Shown here: positions 32,906-43,677 of the stretch, one piece after another | How the letters are laid out: every line of letters starts with the position of its first letter | Numbering within the stretch: position 1 is the stretch's first letter | Assembly: GCA_030761205.1 (NCBI GenBank) | Contig: JAULJL010000024.1 | Coordinates: 19,349,126-19,413,125, forward strand | DNA: 64,000 bases | Direction: 5' to 3' | From: Fremontodendron californicum | Taxonomy: Eukaryota > Streptophyta > Magnoliopsida > Malvales > Malvaceae | Position numbers and translations under genes: made by a program | The notes under the pieces: model-generated | The model's input: the letters and a program-made list of their open reading frames with translations, nothing else | Database searches by the model: none | Told to the model about the DNA's origin: nothing

Positions 32906-33553
32906 TCACAAAGACAAAGTGCAATCCACTCCTTGCTCGTCCATATCTCTTTTTCTTTTTCCGAGCGTTTGCGAAACAACCGTAGCAGATAAACACTCAT
33001 AAGCTTGTAGCTTTTTGAGTAAATCTTCAATGGTTGTAGCAGAAATTATGGTTCTCCTTGCCTCTGAAAACATGAATCCGTTATCCACAGCATTATCTAA
33101 ATATGAAAGTAAATTACTAAAATAACCATTAATATTAAGCAAACCAATGGGTTTCTTATTTGTGACCAAAGATGACCAAGAAGCCACGCAAGCTATTTCT
33201 TCCAATGTACCTAGACCTCCTGGTAAAGCAATGAATGCATCGGCAGAATGGTACATGATTGTTATCCGTTCAGGGATACTCCAGACTTGTATTTCCTTAC
33301 CCACGGTAGGTCCACAAAAATCTGTGAATAGTTTTGGCACGATTCCTAGAACTGGACTTCCTCCGGCGTGTGCTGCTGTAGCGACTGCTCCCATTAAACC
33401 CGTACTACCGCCTCCATAAATCAACTGGATCTTTTGTTGGGCAAGTATTACTCCAACTCTTATGGCTTCATCAGCGAATATGTTATTTTTCCCTGGATAA
33501 GCACCTCCAAAGACACAAATTTTTTTAATGCGCTGGGACGAAGTACTTTCCAT
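32906..33553 (-). CDS. LOG-like cytokinin riboside 5'-monophosphate phosphoribohydrolase (G copy)
   Basis: An intact 215-codon frame with Q43, D78, V84, I93, W126, S150, Q183 and R202. R96, M100 and PGGLGTLEE are kept. It is very close to the family-1 copies although G belongs to a different family, so the gene did not diverge in parallel with Gag. It would use ribose-phosphate-linked cytokinins as substrate like other LOGs. The start follows an A-run after the CTTTCAG acceptor-like site. Confidence 0.86.
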   Translation of the reverse strand: MESTSSQRIKKICVFGGAYPGKNNIFADEAIRVGVILAQQKIQLIYGGGSTGLMGAVATAAHAGGSPVLGIVPKLFTDFCGPTVGKEIQVWSIPERITIMYHSADAFIALPGGLGTLEEIACVASWSSLVTNKKPIGLLNINGYFSNLLSYLDNAVDNGFMFSEARRTIISATTIEDLLKKLQAYECLSATVVSQTLGKRKRDMDEQGVDCTLSL

Positions 33554-33914
33554 TTTTTTTTCGAGTGCCTGAAAGAGAATGAGTACATGGTGTAATATAT
33601 AGAGGACTGAGTAGTGAATCAGACAAGAGTAATAATGTCGCCGAAAGTGTATCTGACCTGTCAGAAGAAAATGTTAACCTAACCAAAGATTTTTGCGTGA
33701 TTTCAGGAAGAAAATCAAAAAGAGAAGAAAAATCAACCGTAAAAGACCAATGCAAAAAAAAACGAGAATAATTACACAAATCGAACAACACGTAAATTAA
33801 ACTGAAATAAAGTTATTGCAAATCAAACCAAAAGCTGAGAAGTCATTTATTGTAGTTGTGATTGCGGCTCACATCTTCCTCTGGTTTTACGTCCAAAAAC
33901 GGCTTAAACGCCTT

Positions 33915-34451
33915 CTATGAGTCGAGGATATGCTTCCCATCCAGTTTTCTTACAAGCTGGCAAACAGGGTCTTTTAACATCAGATTCCCAAGATGTTGCC
34001 ATTCCCTTTGGAATTGCGGCCATAAATCAAGAATTTCTCTTTGTACGTCTCCACTAGGATGCGTCTCAAGAGAAAGTTGGATATTACCCAAATTCTCCTT
34101 ACTCAGTCCATCCTTAATGAATTCAATTTTATCATCTCGATTAGAGGACGGAATCCCAATAGAACGACATTTACCGTTACACGTCCATCGTGCACACTTG
34201 TGGCAATTTGAACTCATGCGCTTTGCTCGTCGCTTCTTTGCATAAGTGCTTCTACCTGTACCTGGTAAATGCAAAACAGGAAGATATTCATCTTCACGTA
34301 CCTTGGCTTCAATTATCCAACGTATGTCTTCAGGAATCCCTTTGTTCATAAGCATTCTTAATCTTTCAAATCGAACTTGGTAAAGCTTCAGTAAAATATT
34401 TCGAGGAAAAGGAGGAAATCGTTTCTGCAATCTTTTGAGAATATCATCCAT
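33915..34451 (-). CDS. 178-residue basic Cys-motif protein, nucleic-acid-binding-like (G copy)
   Basis: This intact copy has K6, N36, and STYAKKRRAK with Tyr at 70 where other copies have Phe. C83, C86, C91 and C95 are conserved. The frame can be extended upstream to 34688, overlapping the end of the polyprotein ORF, but the internal ATG at 34451 is the start common to all copies and stands beside the acceptor-like T-run TAG. The overlap may be what remains of an earlier read-through arrangement. Confidence 0.6.
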   Translation of the reverse strand: MDDILKRLQKRFPPFPRNILLKLYQVRFERLRMLMNKGIPEDIRWIIEAKVREDEYLPVLHLPGTGRSTYAKKRRAKRMSSNCHKCARWTCNGKCRSIGIPSSNRDDKIEFIKDGLSKENLGNIQLSLETHPSGDVQREILDLWPQFQREWQHLGNLMLKDPVCQLVRKLDGKHILDS

Positions 34452-34599
34452 CCTAAAAAAAAAAAAAATGAAAAAGAAATTGAAAGAGAAATTTATATAC
34501 AATATCAGTTTTGTGGGTAGCTGATGGAACCGACTTAAATAATCACGGAGTACCGTTATCCGCCATTTAACCGGGGTAAAAAAAAAATTATATTTACAT

Positions 34600-37476
34600 C
34601 TAGTTATTTTCAAAACAAGGATCAGAAAGAAAAACAACCTCTTCTTGAGTAACATGATTTTCCAAAAAGAGTTTGAGTCTTTGTCCATTTACCTTGAATA
34701 CGTTACCATTTTGAGGATTCTCAATGTCAACTGCTCCATAATGATACACATGCTTAACCACAAATGGGCCAGTCCATCTTGATCTCAACTTACCAGGAAA
34801 TATGTGAAGTCTAGAATTATAAAGTAGAACTTTTTGCCCAACATCAAATGTTTTTCTTGAAATTAACTTGTCATGAAAGGCTTTAGTTCTTTCTTTATGA
34901 ATTTTAGAATTCTCATATGCATCATTTCTGAGTTCCTCAAGTTCATTTATGACTGGAAAAGTTTCATTCTCACCCAAAAAGGAATATTTTAGCTCGGATG
35001 GCAATGGTTTTAAATCCAGCTTGGGTGGTTCAATAGTTGATGGTACAGTGACATTTGTGAGTGATGGAAGTTCCTCAAACTTTTGTTTCCAACAATGCTT
35101 AACCTGAAAAGAATTTAACAAAGAATCAGTTTGTGAAATTTCTGAAGCATTATCAAACTCACATTCAATTAAATAAGCTTCTAAAGGATCATGGAATGTG
35201 GTAGTGGTGAGATGTTCATGAACAAGTTCTTCAATGAAATCCACTTCATGTACTTCTGAATCATCACCAGGTTGCTTGCAAGTGTTGAACACATTTAATT
35301 CTAAAGTCATATTTCCAAAAGAAATGTTCAACATACCATGCCTGCAATTTATCAGAGCATTAGAAGTTGCAAGAAATGGACGGCCTAATATAACAGGAAT
35401 TTGAACATTTGGATTTGAAACAGGATGTGTGTCCAAAACAATAAAATCAACAGGGAAGTAAAAATTATCAATTTGAACCAAAACATCTTCAACTATCCCT
35501 CGAGGAATTTTTACAGAACGATCAGCTAGTTGAAGTGTAACAGGTGTTTCCTTGAGTTCACCTAAACCTAACTGTTGATAAACAGAAAAAGGCAAAAGAT
35601 TAACACTAGCACCAAGATCAAGCAATGCACGTTCTATTCTAGTGTTTCCAATGATGCATGAGATTGTTGGACATCCAGGATCTTTGAATTTTGGTGGAGT
35701 AAGGTGCTGAATGATTGAGCTCACACTTTCCGTCAAAAATGCTTTCTTTTGTACATTATGTTTCCTTTTAACTGTGCACATGTCCTTCAAAAATTTAGCA
35801 TAAGATGGAACTTGTTTGATTGCATCCAATAAAGGAATGTTAATCTTAACTTGTTTGAAAAGTTCATAAATTTCTGCATTTTGATTCAAATTCTTTATTG
35901 TTTGCAACCTTTGAGGAAAAGGAGCAGGATGCATACCTTTTTCTTTGTCCAAATTTTCAAGAAGTTTAGACTTACCATCATCCTTACCATTACTTTTCGG
36001 AGGGGAAAGAGGATCTTGGTCTTTTGATGGAATCTTTTTGTCAATTGCCTTTCCACTTCGAAGAGTTGTGATAGAACTGGCATTTTCCTGTTGAGTTTCA
36101 TTGGAGCAAGAAACAAGACATTGAGTAGAAGGGTTAGGCTGAGGTTGAGCAGGAAACTTACCTTTTTCTTGAGTGCGTAATGAAGCTGTCAATGTGGACA
36201 AGGTGTTTTTGATCTCATTGATGTCCTGTGAAGTCCGGCTATTCACATTTGCTTGTGTTTGCATGAATGCTTGCAATGTTTCTTCCAAGGTTTGTACACG
36301 TGAAGGTTGATAGGAAAAAGTGTTGCCCGGCTTTTGAGATTGTGGTACCTGAACATGATTATTATTCCGCCAACTGAAGTTGGGATGATTTCTCCATTCA
36401 GGGTTATACGTTTCAGAGTAAGGAGAAGGAAAAGGCTTTTTAAATGTGTTTATGGAATTTACTTGATCATGCAACGCTTCTTTAAGAATGGGAATGTTTG
36501 GACATTCAGAAGTGGGGTGTCCCATGATTTCACAAATTCCACAACTTTCTTCATTTTTAACCGTTTTGACTTCTTTTACTTCTCTAAGTTCCATGGCTTC
36601 AATCTTTCTAGCCAAATTAGCTACTTTAGCTTTTATCTCATCTTCTTGACTAAAATGATATTTACCTCTGTTAGAAACAAGATTAGATCTATTGAAACTT
36701 TCAGAGGAATTATCTGTGTGCCAAGCTTGAGAGTTATCTGCCAAATGGTCTAAGTAGTCAAAGGCTTCTTCAGGTTCTTTTTCTAGAAACTCACCGTTAC
36801 ACATTGTTTCAACAAATTGTTTAGTTTCGGGAGTTAAAATTTCATAAAAGAAACTAATAAGACGCCATTTTTCAAAACCATGATGTGGACAAGAACTTAA
36901 CAAATCTTTAAAACGATCCCAGCACTGAAAAAATGCTTCATTTTGATTTTGATTGAAATTTTGAATCTGTCTTTTCAAAGCAGTAGTTTTATGTGCTGGG
37001 AAAAATTTCTTTAGAAACTCAGTTTGTAATTCTTGCCATGTGCCAATTGACCTTGGTTTTAAATTATGAAGCCAAATTTTTGCTTTATCTTTTAAAGAAA
37101 AAGGAAATAATTTTAGCTTGACAATTTCATTTGTACATTGTTGGTCATTAAAGGTGACACATACATCTTCGAAGTCTTTTAGAAACGAGTAAGCACTTTC
37201 CGATTCCAACCCATAGAAATTTGGAAGCAAAGCTATCATACCTGGTTTAAAACGAAAGTTGTTTGCATTGAGAGGAAAAATAAAACAAGAGGGTGATGAG
37301 CTTCGAGTTGGTTGCAAGTAGTCACGCATGGTGCGTACTTGTCTGTTCTCATCTTCAGCATGAACACTTTCATTGTCAGCCATGGTAGGAGTTGTATTAG
37401 AAAGATTACCTGAAAAAGTTTCACAATAAAATCTAACTAAACGACGAGATCTAAAATCACGTCGCCAAACAAGCAT
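34600..37476 (-). CDS. Gag-protease polyprotein fused in frame to integrase C-terminus (internally deleted pol), element G
   Basis: The product has 958 residues, or 927 from the alternative ATG at 37383 (MADNES), which may be the real Gag start. Domains are a retrotransposon Gag region (about 80-250, FPFSLKDKAKIWL), a zinc knuckle C312-x2-C315-x4-H320-x4-C325, and an aspartic protease with DLGA at 620-623, flap-like region to 665 and ILGRPFL (696-702). At about 843 the start of the reverse-transcriptase region (ETFPVI) joins directly to integrase C-terminal sequence (ELEELRNDAYENS), followed by the GPF motif at 903-905. About 825 residues of RT, RNase H and integrase core are missing relative to AUT, yet the frame is intact. 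Confidence 0.9.
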   Translation of the reverse strand: MLVWRRDFRSRRLVRFYCETFSGNLSNTTPTMADNESVHAEDENRQVRTMRDYLQPTRSSSPSCFIFPLNANNFRFKPGMIALLPNFYGLESESAYSFLKDFEDVCVTFNDQQCTNEIVKLKLFPFSLKDKAKIWLHNLKPRSIGTWQELQTEFLKKFFPAHKTTALKRQIQNFNQNQNEAFFQCWDRFKDLLSSCPHHGFEKWRLISFFYEILTPETKQFVETMCNGEFLEKEPEEAFDYLDHLADNSQAWHTDNSSESFNRSNLVSNRGKYHFSQEDEIKAKVANLARKIEAMELREVKEVKTVKNEESCGICEIMGHPTSECPNIPILKEALHDQVNSINTFKKPFPSPYSETYNPEWRNHPNFSWRNNNHVQVPQSQKPGNTFSYQPSRVQTLEETLQAFMQTQANVNSRTSQDINEIKNTLSTLTASLRTQEKGKFPAQPQPNPSTQCLVSCSNETQQENASSITTLRSGKAIDKKIPSKDQDPLSPPKSNGKDDGKSKLLENLDKEKGMHPAPFPQRLQTIKNLNQNAEIYELFKQVKINIPLLDAIKQVPSYAKFLKDMCTVKRKHNVQKKAFLTESVSSIIQHLTPPKFKDPGCPTISCIIGNTRIERALLDLGASVNLLPFSVYQQLGLGELKETPVTLQLADRSVKIPRGIVEDVLVQIDNFYFPVDFIVLDTHPVSNPNVQIPVILGRPFLATSNALINCRHGMLNISFGNMTLELNVFNTCKQPGDDSEVHEVDFIEELVHEHLTTTTFHDPLEAYLIECEFDNASEISQTDSLLNSFQVKHCWKQKFEELPSLTNVTVPSTIEPPKLDLKPLPSELKYSFLGENETFPVINELEELRNDAYENSKIHKERTKAFHDKLISRKTFDVGQKVLLYNSRLHIFPGKLRSRWTGPFVVKHVYHYGAVDIENPQNGNVFKVNGQRLKLFLENHVTQEEVVFLSDPCFENN

Positions 37477-37497
37477 AAAACAAAGTTAATATACAAA

Positions 37498-37606
37498 TTA
37501 GGCGGTATAACCAGCCAAACAAAATAAATATACTAAATTAGGCGGTATAACCAGCCAATAAAAACAAATATATACAAAATTAGGCGGTATAACCAGCCAA
37601 TAAAAA
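37498..37606 (-). repeat. Three tandem repeats in the leader of G, shared with family-1 R/U5
   Basis: Three copies of GGCGGTATAACCAGCCAA (from about 37501, 37541 and 37584) lie between the PBS and gag. In family 1 the same repeat is inside the LTR. Its presence outside the LTR here points to exchange between the families. Confidence 0.8.
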
Positions 37607-37643
37607 TAAATATACTTATAAACTTATATACTTAGTATTGCTT

Positions 37644-37660
37644 CCCCGGCAACGGCGCCA
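37644..37660 (-). promoter_or_regulatory. Primer-binding site of G
   Basis: The site is a 17-base perfect complement of the tRNA-Asp 3' end, six bases from the LTR. Confidence 0.9.
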
Positions 37661-37666
37661 AAAACT

Positions 37667-39150
37667 TGATGGAAACTCAATTAAGAGTTGTAAACCCAAG
37701 TGCAGGTTATGTTCAAGTAATAAATTCTCGGGTGTCCGAGGTCGAACCACAGGGAAGCGTATTAGTAAGTATAAGTTTATAAATATATAAGAAAAAGAAA
37801 GTAAACAAGATATTAGGGAATCAACAACAAAACAAAATAAACAAGATATTAGAGAACAAAATAAATAAAATAACATAAAAGAAATTAAACAAAATATAAA
37901 AAACAATAAGAAAGGATGTTGAGGTTAGAGAATCCACTCTTGGTGTTATGCTAAGATTAATCTTGTTTTATTACACAATTGAAATCCACACATAAGGGAG
38001 GTTCCAATCGGAAGGTTTAGCAATTCAGTCCAAATTGTCCAACGTCCATAGCATATGATATTATGTTCATTTGGTGTCCTCAAAACTCATAAAAAGAGTC
38101 CAAGCATTCCTTATGCCAAGGTATATGTCTACAACAAATCAAGGTTATGAAACCAAGCATTTACTGTGCCATTTTCATTGTCAATAATGAATCAAGATCT
38201 CTACTTTGCAAGTATGATTTTAAACCAAAAGAAAATATTATCTATGCTAGTGCTTATAAATGATGATTCATTTTAGCTCATGTTTAAGAGACTAACCTTA
38301 GCATTTACCAAGAGCTTCACCTCATCACCTCAACAATATGATTAGAAACACATACTAGATATGAATAAAATGAAAAGAAATGTAAGAAGAAAAAGAAAAC
38401 TAGAGAAAGGAAAGAAAAAGAAAACTTAGAGAATTTTATTACAATGGCTATCCTACCAATGTATCAATGTATCCCAATACTCATCCAAGGCCCTCTATTT
38501 ATACACATTTTGGAGGGCTAAATGACAAGAGACAAGCTTTACAAATTTCAAAGGTAGGTATAATAGGTGGGTGCATTTTTCTAACAATTTTCGTCATATT
38601 GTATGACAATTCTGATCAGCCAGCTTGATGGTCGATTTTGTCAATGTTGGAGGCTCGATCTGATAAAATGGTCTTCTAGAAAAATATACCCCTATCAGTT
38701 ACGGATCCATAGCCGTTGGAATCAGATCATTTGCGCACGTGGATCGGAAGATATGGTCAAAATACCAAAACGGTGCAGAACAGACGTCATTGCACATCAG
38801 CCAACTTGATGGTCGATTTCGCTAGGGAAAACGACTCCGTTTCAAGAAGTGTAAAACATGAAAAAGATAGATATGCCTCTTAGCTTTGCAGGGATACAAA
38901 GTTCAGCCTTATTGCTTCAGTGAAACTCGAGATATAGCTGATATGGCAAAAGGTGTCGGAACTGGAACTGAACTGGATTTGCCCTTAATTCTAGTAATCT
39001 GAAATCACTCAAAGAAACTTGTGAAAAACACCAAATTACATAAAAATATAAAAGATCATAAACACAATTAGACTAAACAATAATAACTCGTATTTGACAC
39101 AAAACAATAATAAAACATAACTAAAAACTATATAATTATACGAGTTATCA
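37667..39150 (-). repeat. 5' LTR of G (family 2)
   Basis: This 1484-bp LTR is the same length as 29623-31106, with no difference noticed by eye, pointing to very recent insertion. The TATA box is at 38496-38503 on the minus strand. Confidence 0.93.
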
Positions 39151-39155
39151 TGAGG

Positions 39156-39584
39156 GTATCCCATGTGAGTAGTTGAGATTAAGTTTGAATATGCACTATT
39201 TTGATTGAAATATGTTATGTTAATATTGGCTTAACTCAAACAATTTACATTCAAGCATGATTTTTTGTGAAATTCTTTAAGCTATTGATTAGTTTATAAG
39301 ACTTGTTCAAAGATTGTCTCTAATTTGTATTGAAAGGATTAGGAATAAATATTTTTAGTATATGTAGTTTATTTATATTTTAGTTTTTCAATGTTTGTGG
39401 GTATCGTTCTAGTAAACCCTCACGAGACTAAACTCGTCCACTAGGGACACCTAGGGGTTTAAAGGCTTGTGTCACATGCCAAGTGCCACCGTGATTTCCT
39501 ACGAAAGTGGATTAGATTAGATTTTCTTATTTTATTTTTATTTGATTTTGCTCGAGGACTAGCAAAAAGCTAAGTGTGGGGGTG
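39156..39584 (+). other. Noncoding 3' region of F1, second part, with PPT
   Basis: The sequence resumes after G and ends in AAGTGTGGGGGTG next to the LTR. The PPT-proximal hairpin is here a weaker TTGCTcgaggactAGCAA form, unlike the perfect hairpin in A, R1, R2 and AUT. Confidence 0.8.
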
Positions 39585-39680
39585 TGATAACTCGTATAAT
39601 TATATAGTTTTTAGTTATGTTTTATTATTGTTTTGTGTCAAATACGAGTTATTATTGTTTAGTCTAATTGTGTTTATGAT
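39585..39680 (+). repeat. 3' LTR of F1, first 96 bp
   Basis: The segment runs from TGATAACTCG to the target atgat (39676-39680), where AUT entered. The remainder continues at 52896. Confidence 0.93.
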
Positions 39681-41565
39681 TGATGCACCCAAAAGAGTGT
39701 ATCTTATTTAACCTTGCACTAAAAAGATCAATTGTAAGTATAGTAGTTAGCAAGGGTCGAGTCCTCAGGGATTGGGTTTTAGTTTATAAGTTGATAGTTT
39801 AAAACTTAAATTCAAGAACAATAAAAGAAAATGGGTTTTTGAAATCAGATTTAAACTAAAGTAAATAATAAGAATAAGATGCAAGGCGGTATAAGCAGCC
39901 AATAAAAATATATATACTAAATTAGGCGGTATAACCAGCCAATAAAAATATATATACTAAATTAGGCGGTATAACCAGCCAATAAAAATAAAACAAAGTT
40001 AATATACAAATTAGGCGGTATAACCAGCCAATAAAAATAAATATACTTTTAAAAATAAGCAAACTAGAAAAGTAAGAAAACAAGTAAGTAAGAAGAATCA
40101 AATATGAAAAATATGGTTAAGGTTTCATTCTCCACCACTAGACATCATTAAGAATCAATTTCAGATCTATCAATTTCAACCAATTATCAAAGTTAACAAC
40201 CGTAGATAACAACAAGCTCTGTTATCCCAATCTTTCCTTAGTTTGTCGTTAAATAGAACAAGCTCTCTATTTAATCTCTAACCATTAAACAACCTAGAAT
40301 AAGCTCTCTAAATTCAATTTAATGGCAGCTTTATGATGAGAAAGATAGGTTGATCTAAGCAACAAACACATAAGCTCGGATTGTTCAACTTAGGTTATGT
40401 TCCACTTTGCAATTATTGAAAACTTGACCATAATCATTAATCACAAATTGCCACTTCTGAATAGGAAATCAAGACAATTACACGGATCAAGACTCCTAGA
40501 CTAGCAATAGATAATTATCAAGATCTATCTAGTTGTACACCTAAATAAATCAAGACAACATCATGAACAATTCTTGTAGAAGAACATAAGCAACTTTGAT
40601 AGAAAATTAATGATAGATAGAATCTGAAAATCAATCACAAAACATGTCTAGGGCTTTGAAATCACCCTTAACCAAATAGAAGTTTAGCCTAGCATAGGCA
40701 TTGTAAACATAAACATAAAATTAAAGAAAATCTAAGAAGAAAATAAAAGAAAGAAAGAAGAAGAGGAAGAATATTAATTATCCAACCTCTTGCTCTTTCT
40801 AAAGAAAAAGAAAACTAGAGAAAAGAAAGAAGAAGAAAACTTAGAGAATTTTGTTAAAATGGCTAATATCCTACCAATCTCCAATATGATCCCTTACAAT
40901 CACCCAAGGCCCTCTATTTATACACATTTTGGAGGGCTAAATGACAAGAGACAAGCTTTACAAATTTCAAAGGTAGGTATAATAGGTGGGTGCATTTTCT
41001 AACAATTTTCGTCATACATGACGATTTTGATCAGCCAACTTGATGGTCGATTTTGTCAATTTTGCAGGCCTTATCTGATCACATGGTCTTCTAGACAAAT
41101 GTTACCCTATCAGTTACTGATCCATAGACGTTCGAATCAGCTCATTTGCTGATGTGGATAAGAAGATATGGGCATAATACGAAAACATGTCAGCACAGAC
41201 GTCATTGCACATCAGCCAACTTGATGGTCGATTTCGCTAGGGAAAACGACTCCGTTTCAAGAAGTGTAAAACATCAAAAAGATAGATATGCCTCTTAGCT
41301 TTGCATGGCCACAAATTTCAGCCTTATTGCTTCAGTGAAACTCGAGATATAGCTGATATGGCAAAAGGTGTCGGAACTGGAACTGAACTGGATTTGCCCT
41401 TAATTCTAGTAATCTGAAATCACTCAAAGAAACTTGTGAAAAACACCAAAATACATAAAAATATAAAAGATCATAAACACAATTAGACTAAACAATAATA
41501 ACTCGTATTTGACACAAAACAATAATAAAACATAACTAAAAACTATATAATTATACGAGTTATCA
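39681..41565 (-). repeat. 3' LTR of AUT
   Basis: This 1885-bp LTR has four R/U5 units and one U3 181-bp unit. Differences from the 5' LTR seen by eye include GTATAAGCAGCC near 39891 and a three-base change near 41127-41133. Confidence 0.94.
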
Positions 41566-43491
41566 CACCCCCACACTTAGATTGTTGCTAGTCCCTAGCA
41601 ACGACTCAATAAAAATAAAATAAGAAAATCTAATCTATTCCATTTTCGTAGGAAATCACAGTGGCACTTAGCATGTGACACAAGCCTTTAAACCCCTAGG
41701 TGTCCCTAGTGGACGAGTTTAGTCTCGTGAGGGTTTACTAGAACGATACCCACAAACATTGAAAAACTAAAATATAAATAAACTACATATACTAAAAATA
41801 TTTATTCCTAATCCTTTCAATACAAATTAGAGACAATCTTTGAACAAGTCTTATAAACTAATCAATAGCTTAAATAATTTCACAAAAAATCATGCTTGAA
41901 TGTAAATTGTTTGAGTTAAGCCAATATTAACATAACATATCTCAATCAAAATAGTGCAAGTTCAAATTTTAATCTCAACTTCTCACATGGGATACCCTCA
42001 TGATTTTCACTCTTTAAAGTAGTGGTGAAGTGTTTACACTCAATCAATCTCATGAAAACAGTTCTACCATATTCTTGCTTGTCCACCTATTCTCCACTAT
42101 TTAGATCATACAACTTCATGAATCAAGAGGTCTTTAATCAAGGTTGTAATGGGGCCAAGGGTTTTGTAATGTGGTTGAAGAACAAAAGGATAACGATATC
42201 ACAAAGGTTCCAAAGAGTTCATAAAGTTTAGAGACATAATAAGATCATACAAAGAAACTTATCAAAACTCTTTACAAGTACATAGTCACCTAGGCCGGAT
42301 ATTCATGTTGGGCCTTTTCTTCATTCTAAACAACTTTGTAACATCCTTTTCCTTTTCCACAAATTCAAGAGATGATTCATATTTTTTACTTAGGAATGTA
42401 TTTGCCAGTATTCCATTTCTTTTTCTCTTGACTTTTCTTTTCTTTTCCCCCCACACTTATTTCTTGTTTCTAACCCAAATTTTCAACTAAAAATATCCCT
42501 TGTTTTTTGCAATATGTCTCAAAATATATAATCCATCTTTAGAACAAGGGTAAGGATATAAGTATATTTAGGCTAGGTGTAAGTTGTGGTTACCAATAAA
42601 ACAGCATATTTAATGTAGGCTCAAATTGGCTCACTAGTGGGGATGTTCTCTTAGAACATTAATAATGGATGGCTGTTTGGCTCTGGTTATAATCCTAATG
42701 CCTCTATCATATTCATGTTGTCACATGTATCAATATAGTCTCAAACGGTTCAAAGCAAGTTCTAGAGAATCATGTAATCATAAGAGCACTCAAGAAAGAA
42801 ATTAGATTGATTTGTATAATGCATAAATCATTATAGGCTCAAAAACTCACAAGGATGATTATACAAGTCAGATTAAGTCTAAACATGCTTCTTTCTCAAT
42901 CAACATATCATATTAACATTGGCTCATAAAAAAAATTGACATCAAGCTCAATTCTCATGAAAATCTTCTCACTAATAAATCTGTTTTAGACTTATGCAAT
43001 TCATATCTCATCATTGTATTAAAAAGGAACTAAAACTCAAAAAAAAAAAAATAATAATAATAATAAAGACTAAAAAAAAAAAAATAATAGACAAAATAAA
43101 AGAAATCCTAAATCATTCCCCCCACACTTAATTCTTACATTGTCCTCAATGTAAGTCTATTAACCCAAATGAAAGAATTATGTGTAAGAGAAAAGAACTA
43201 ATAACATAAGAATAGGAACAACTAAGACTCAAAACAAAACAAAACCATGCAACCTAAATAATCCTAAAATACTAAACAAAAATTAACAAGTAAACATAAA
43301 AAGATTAAAATCAAACTGACAAGGTATGTCTCAAGTCTCCCTTACTCAGACCTTGTTCAGAATGAATACTTCTAAATTGCTTAAAACAAAACAAACTCTT
43401 TTTTTTTTTTTTTTGGAAAAGAAGAAATCAAACTGACAAGGTATGTCTCAAGTCTCCCTTACTCAGACCTTGTTCAGAATGAATACTTCTT

Positions 43492-43533
<42 letters not shown>

Positions 43534-43677
43534 GCAAAATATGTCCCTTACCCCCTACTAAAATATGACATTGTCCCCAATGTCAAATTTTAAAGGTAGA
43601 ATTTAGGAGATATTACCTGCAGAGGTTGCTAACCACTTATTATAACTGAGACACAACAAGCAAAATGTTAGATAATG
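41566..43677 (-). other. Noncoding 3' region of AUT
   Basis: PPT (AAGTGTGGGGGTG on the minus strand, 41566-41578) and its hairpin come first, then polypurine modules near 42447 and 43119, and the roughly 70-bp direct repeats (about 43311-43380 and 43430-43495) separated by long T-runs. An antisense 69-codon frame lies at 42022-42231. A third hairpin with a G-rich run is at 43545-43585, just downstream of LOG. Confidence 0.65.

Larger units (their letters stand above)
29623..39150 (-). mobile_element. Element G: family-2 Athila-like element with Gag-protease, LOG and 178-residue genes
   Basis: A complete 9.5 kb element with TSD tgagg (29618-29622, 39151-39155) and two 1484-bp LTRs that look identical by eye. 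The interior, in minus-strand order, is PBS, gag-pro-partial pol ORF, the 178-residue gene, LOG, 3' region and PPT. R-U5, leader and Gag differ from family 1, but U3, the accessory module and the 3' region are the same. This is a mosaic. It lacks reverse transcriptase and RNase H and so is non-autonomous. Confidence 0.94.

Noticed and set aside
36307..36753. 148-codon plus-strand frame within the G polyprotein
   Set aside because: It is antisense to a region encoding the zinc knuckle and Gag; no features of its own.
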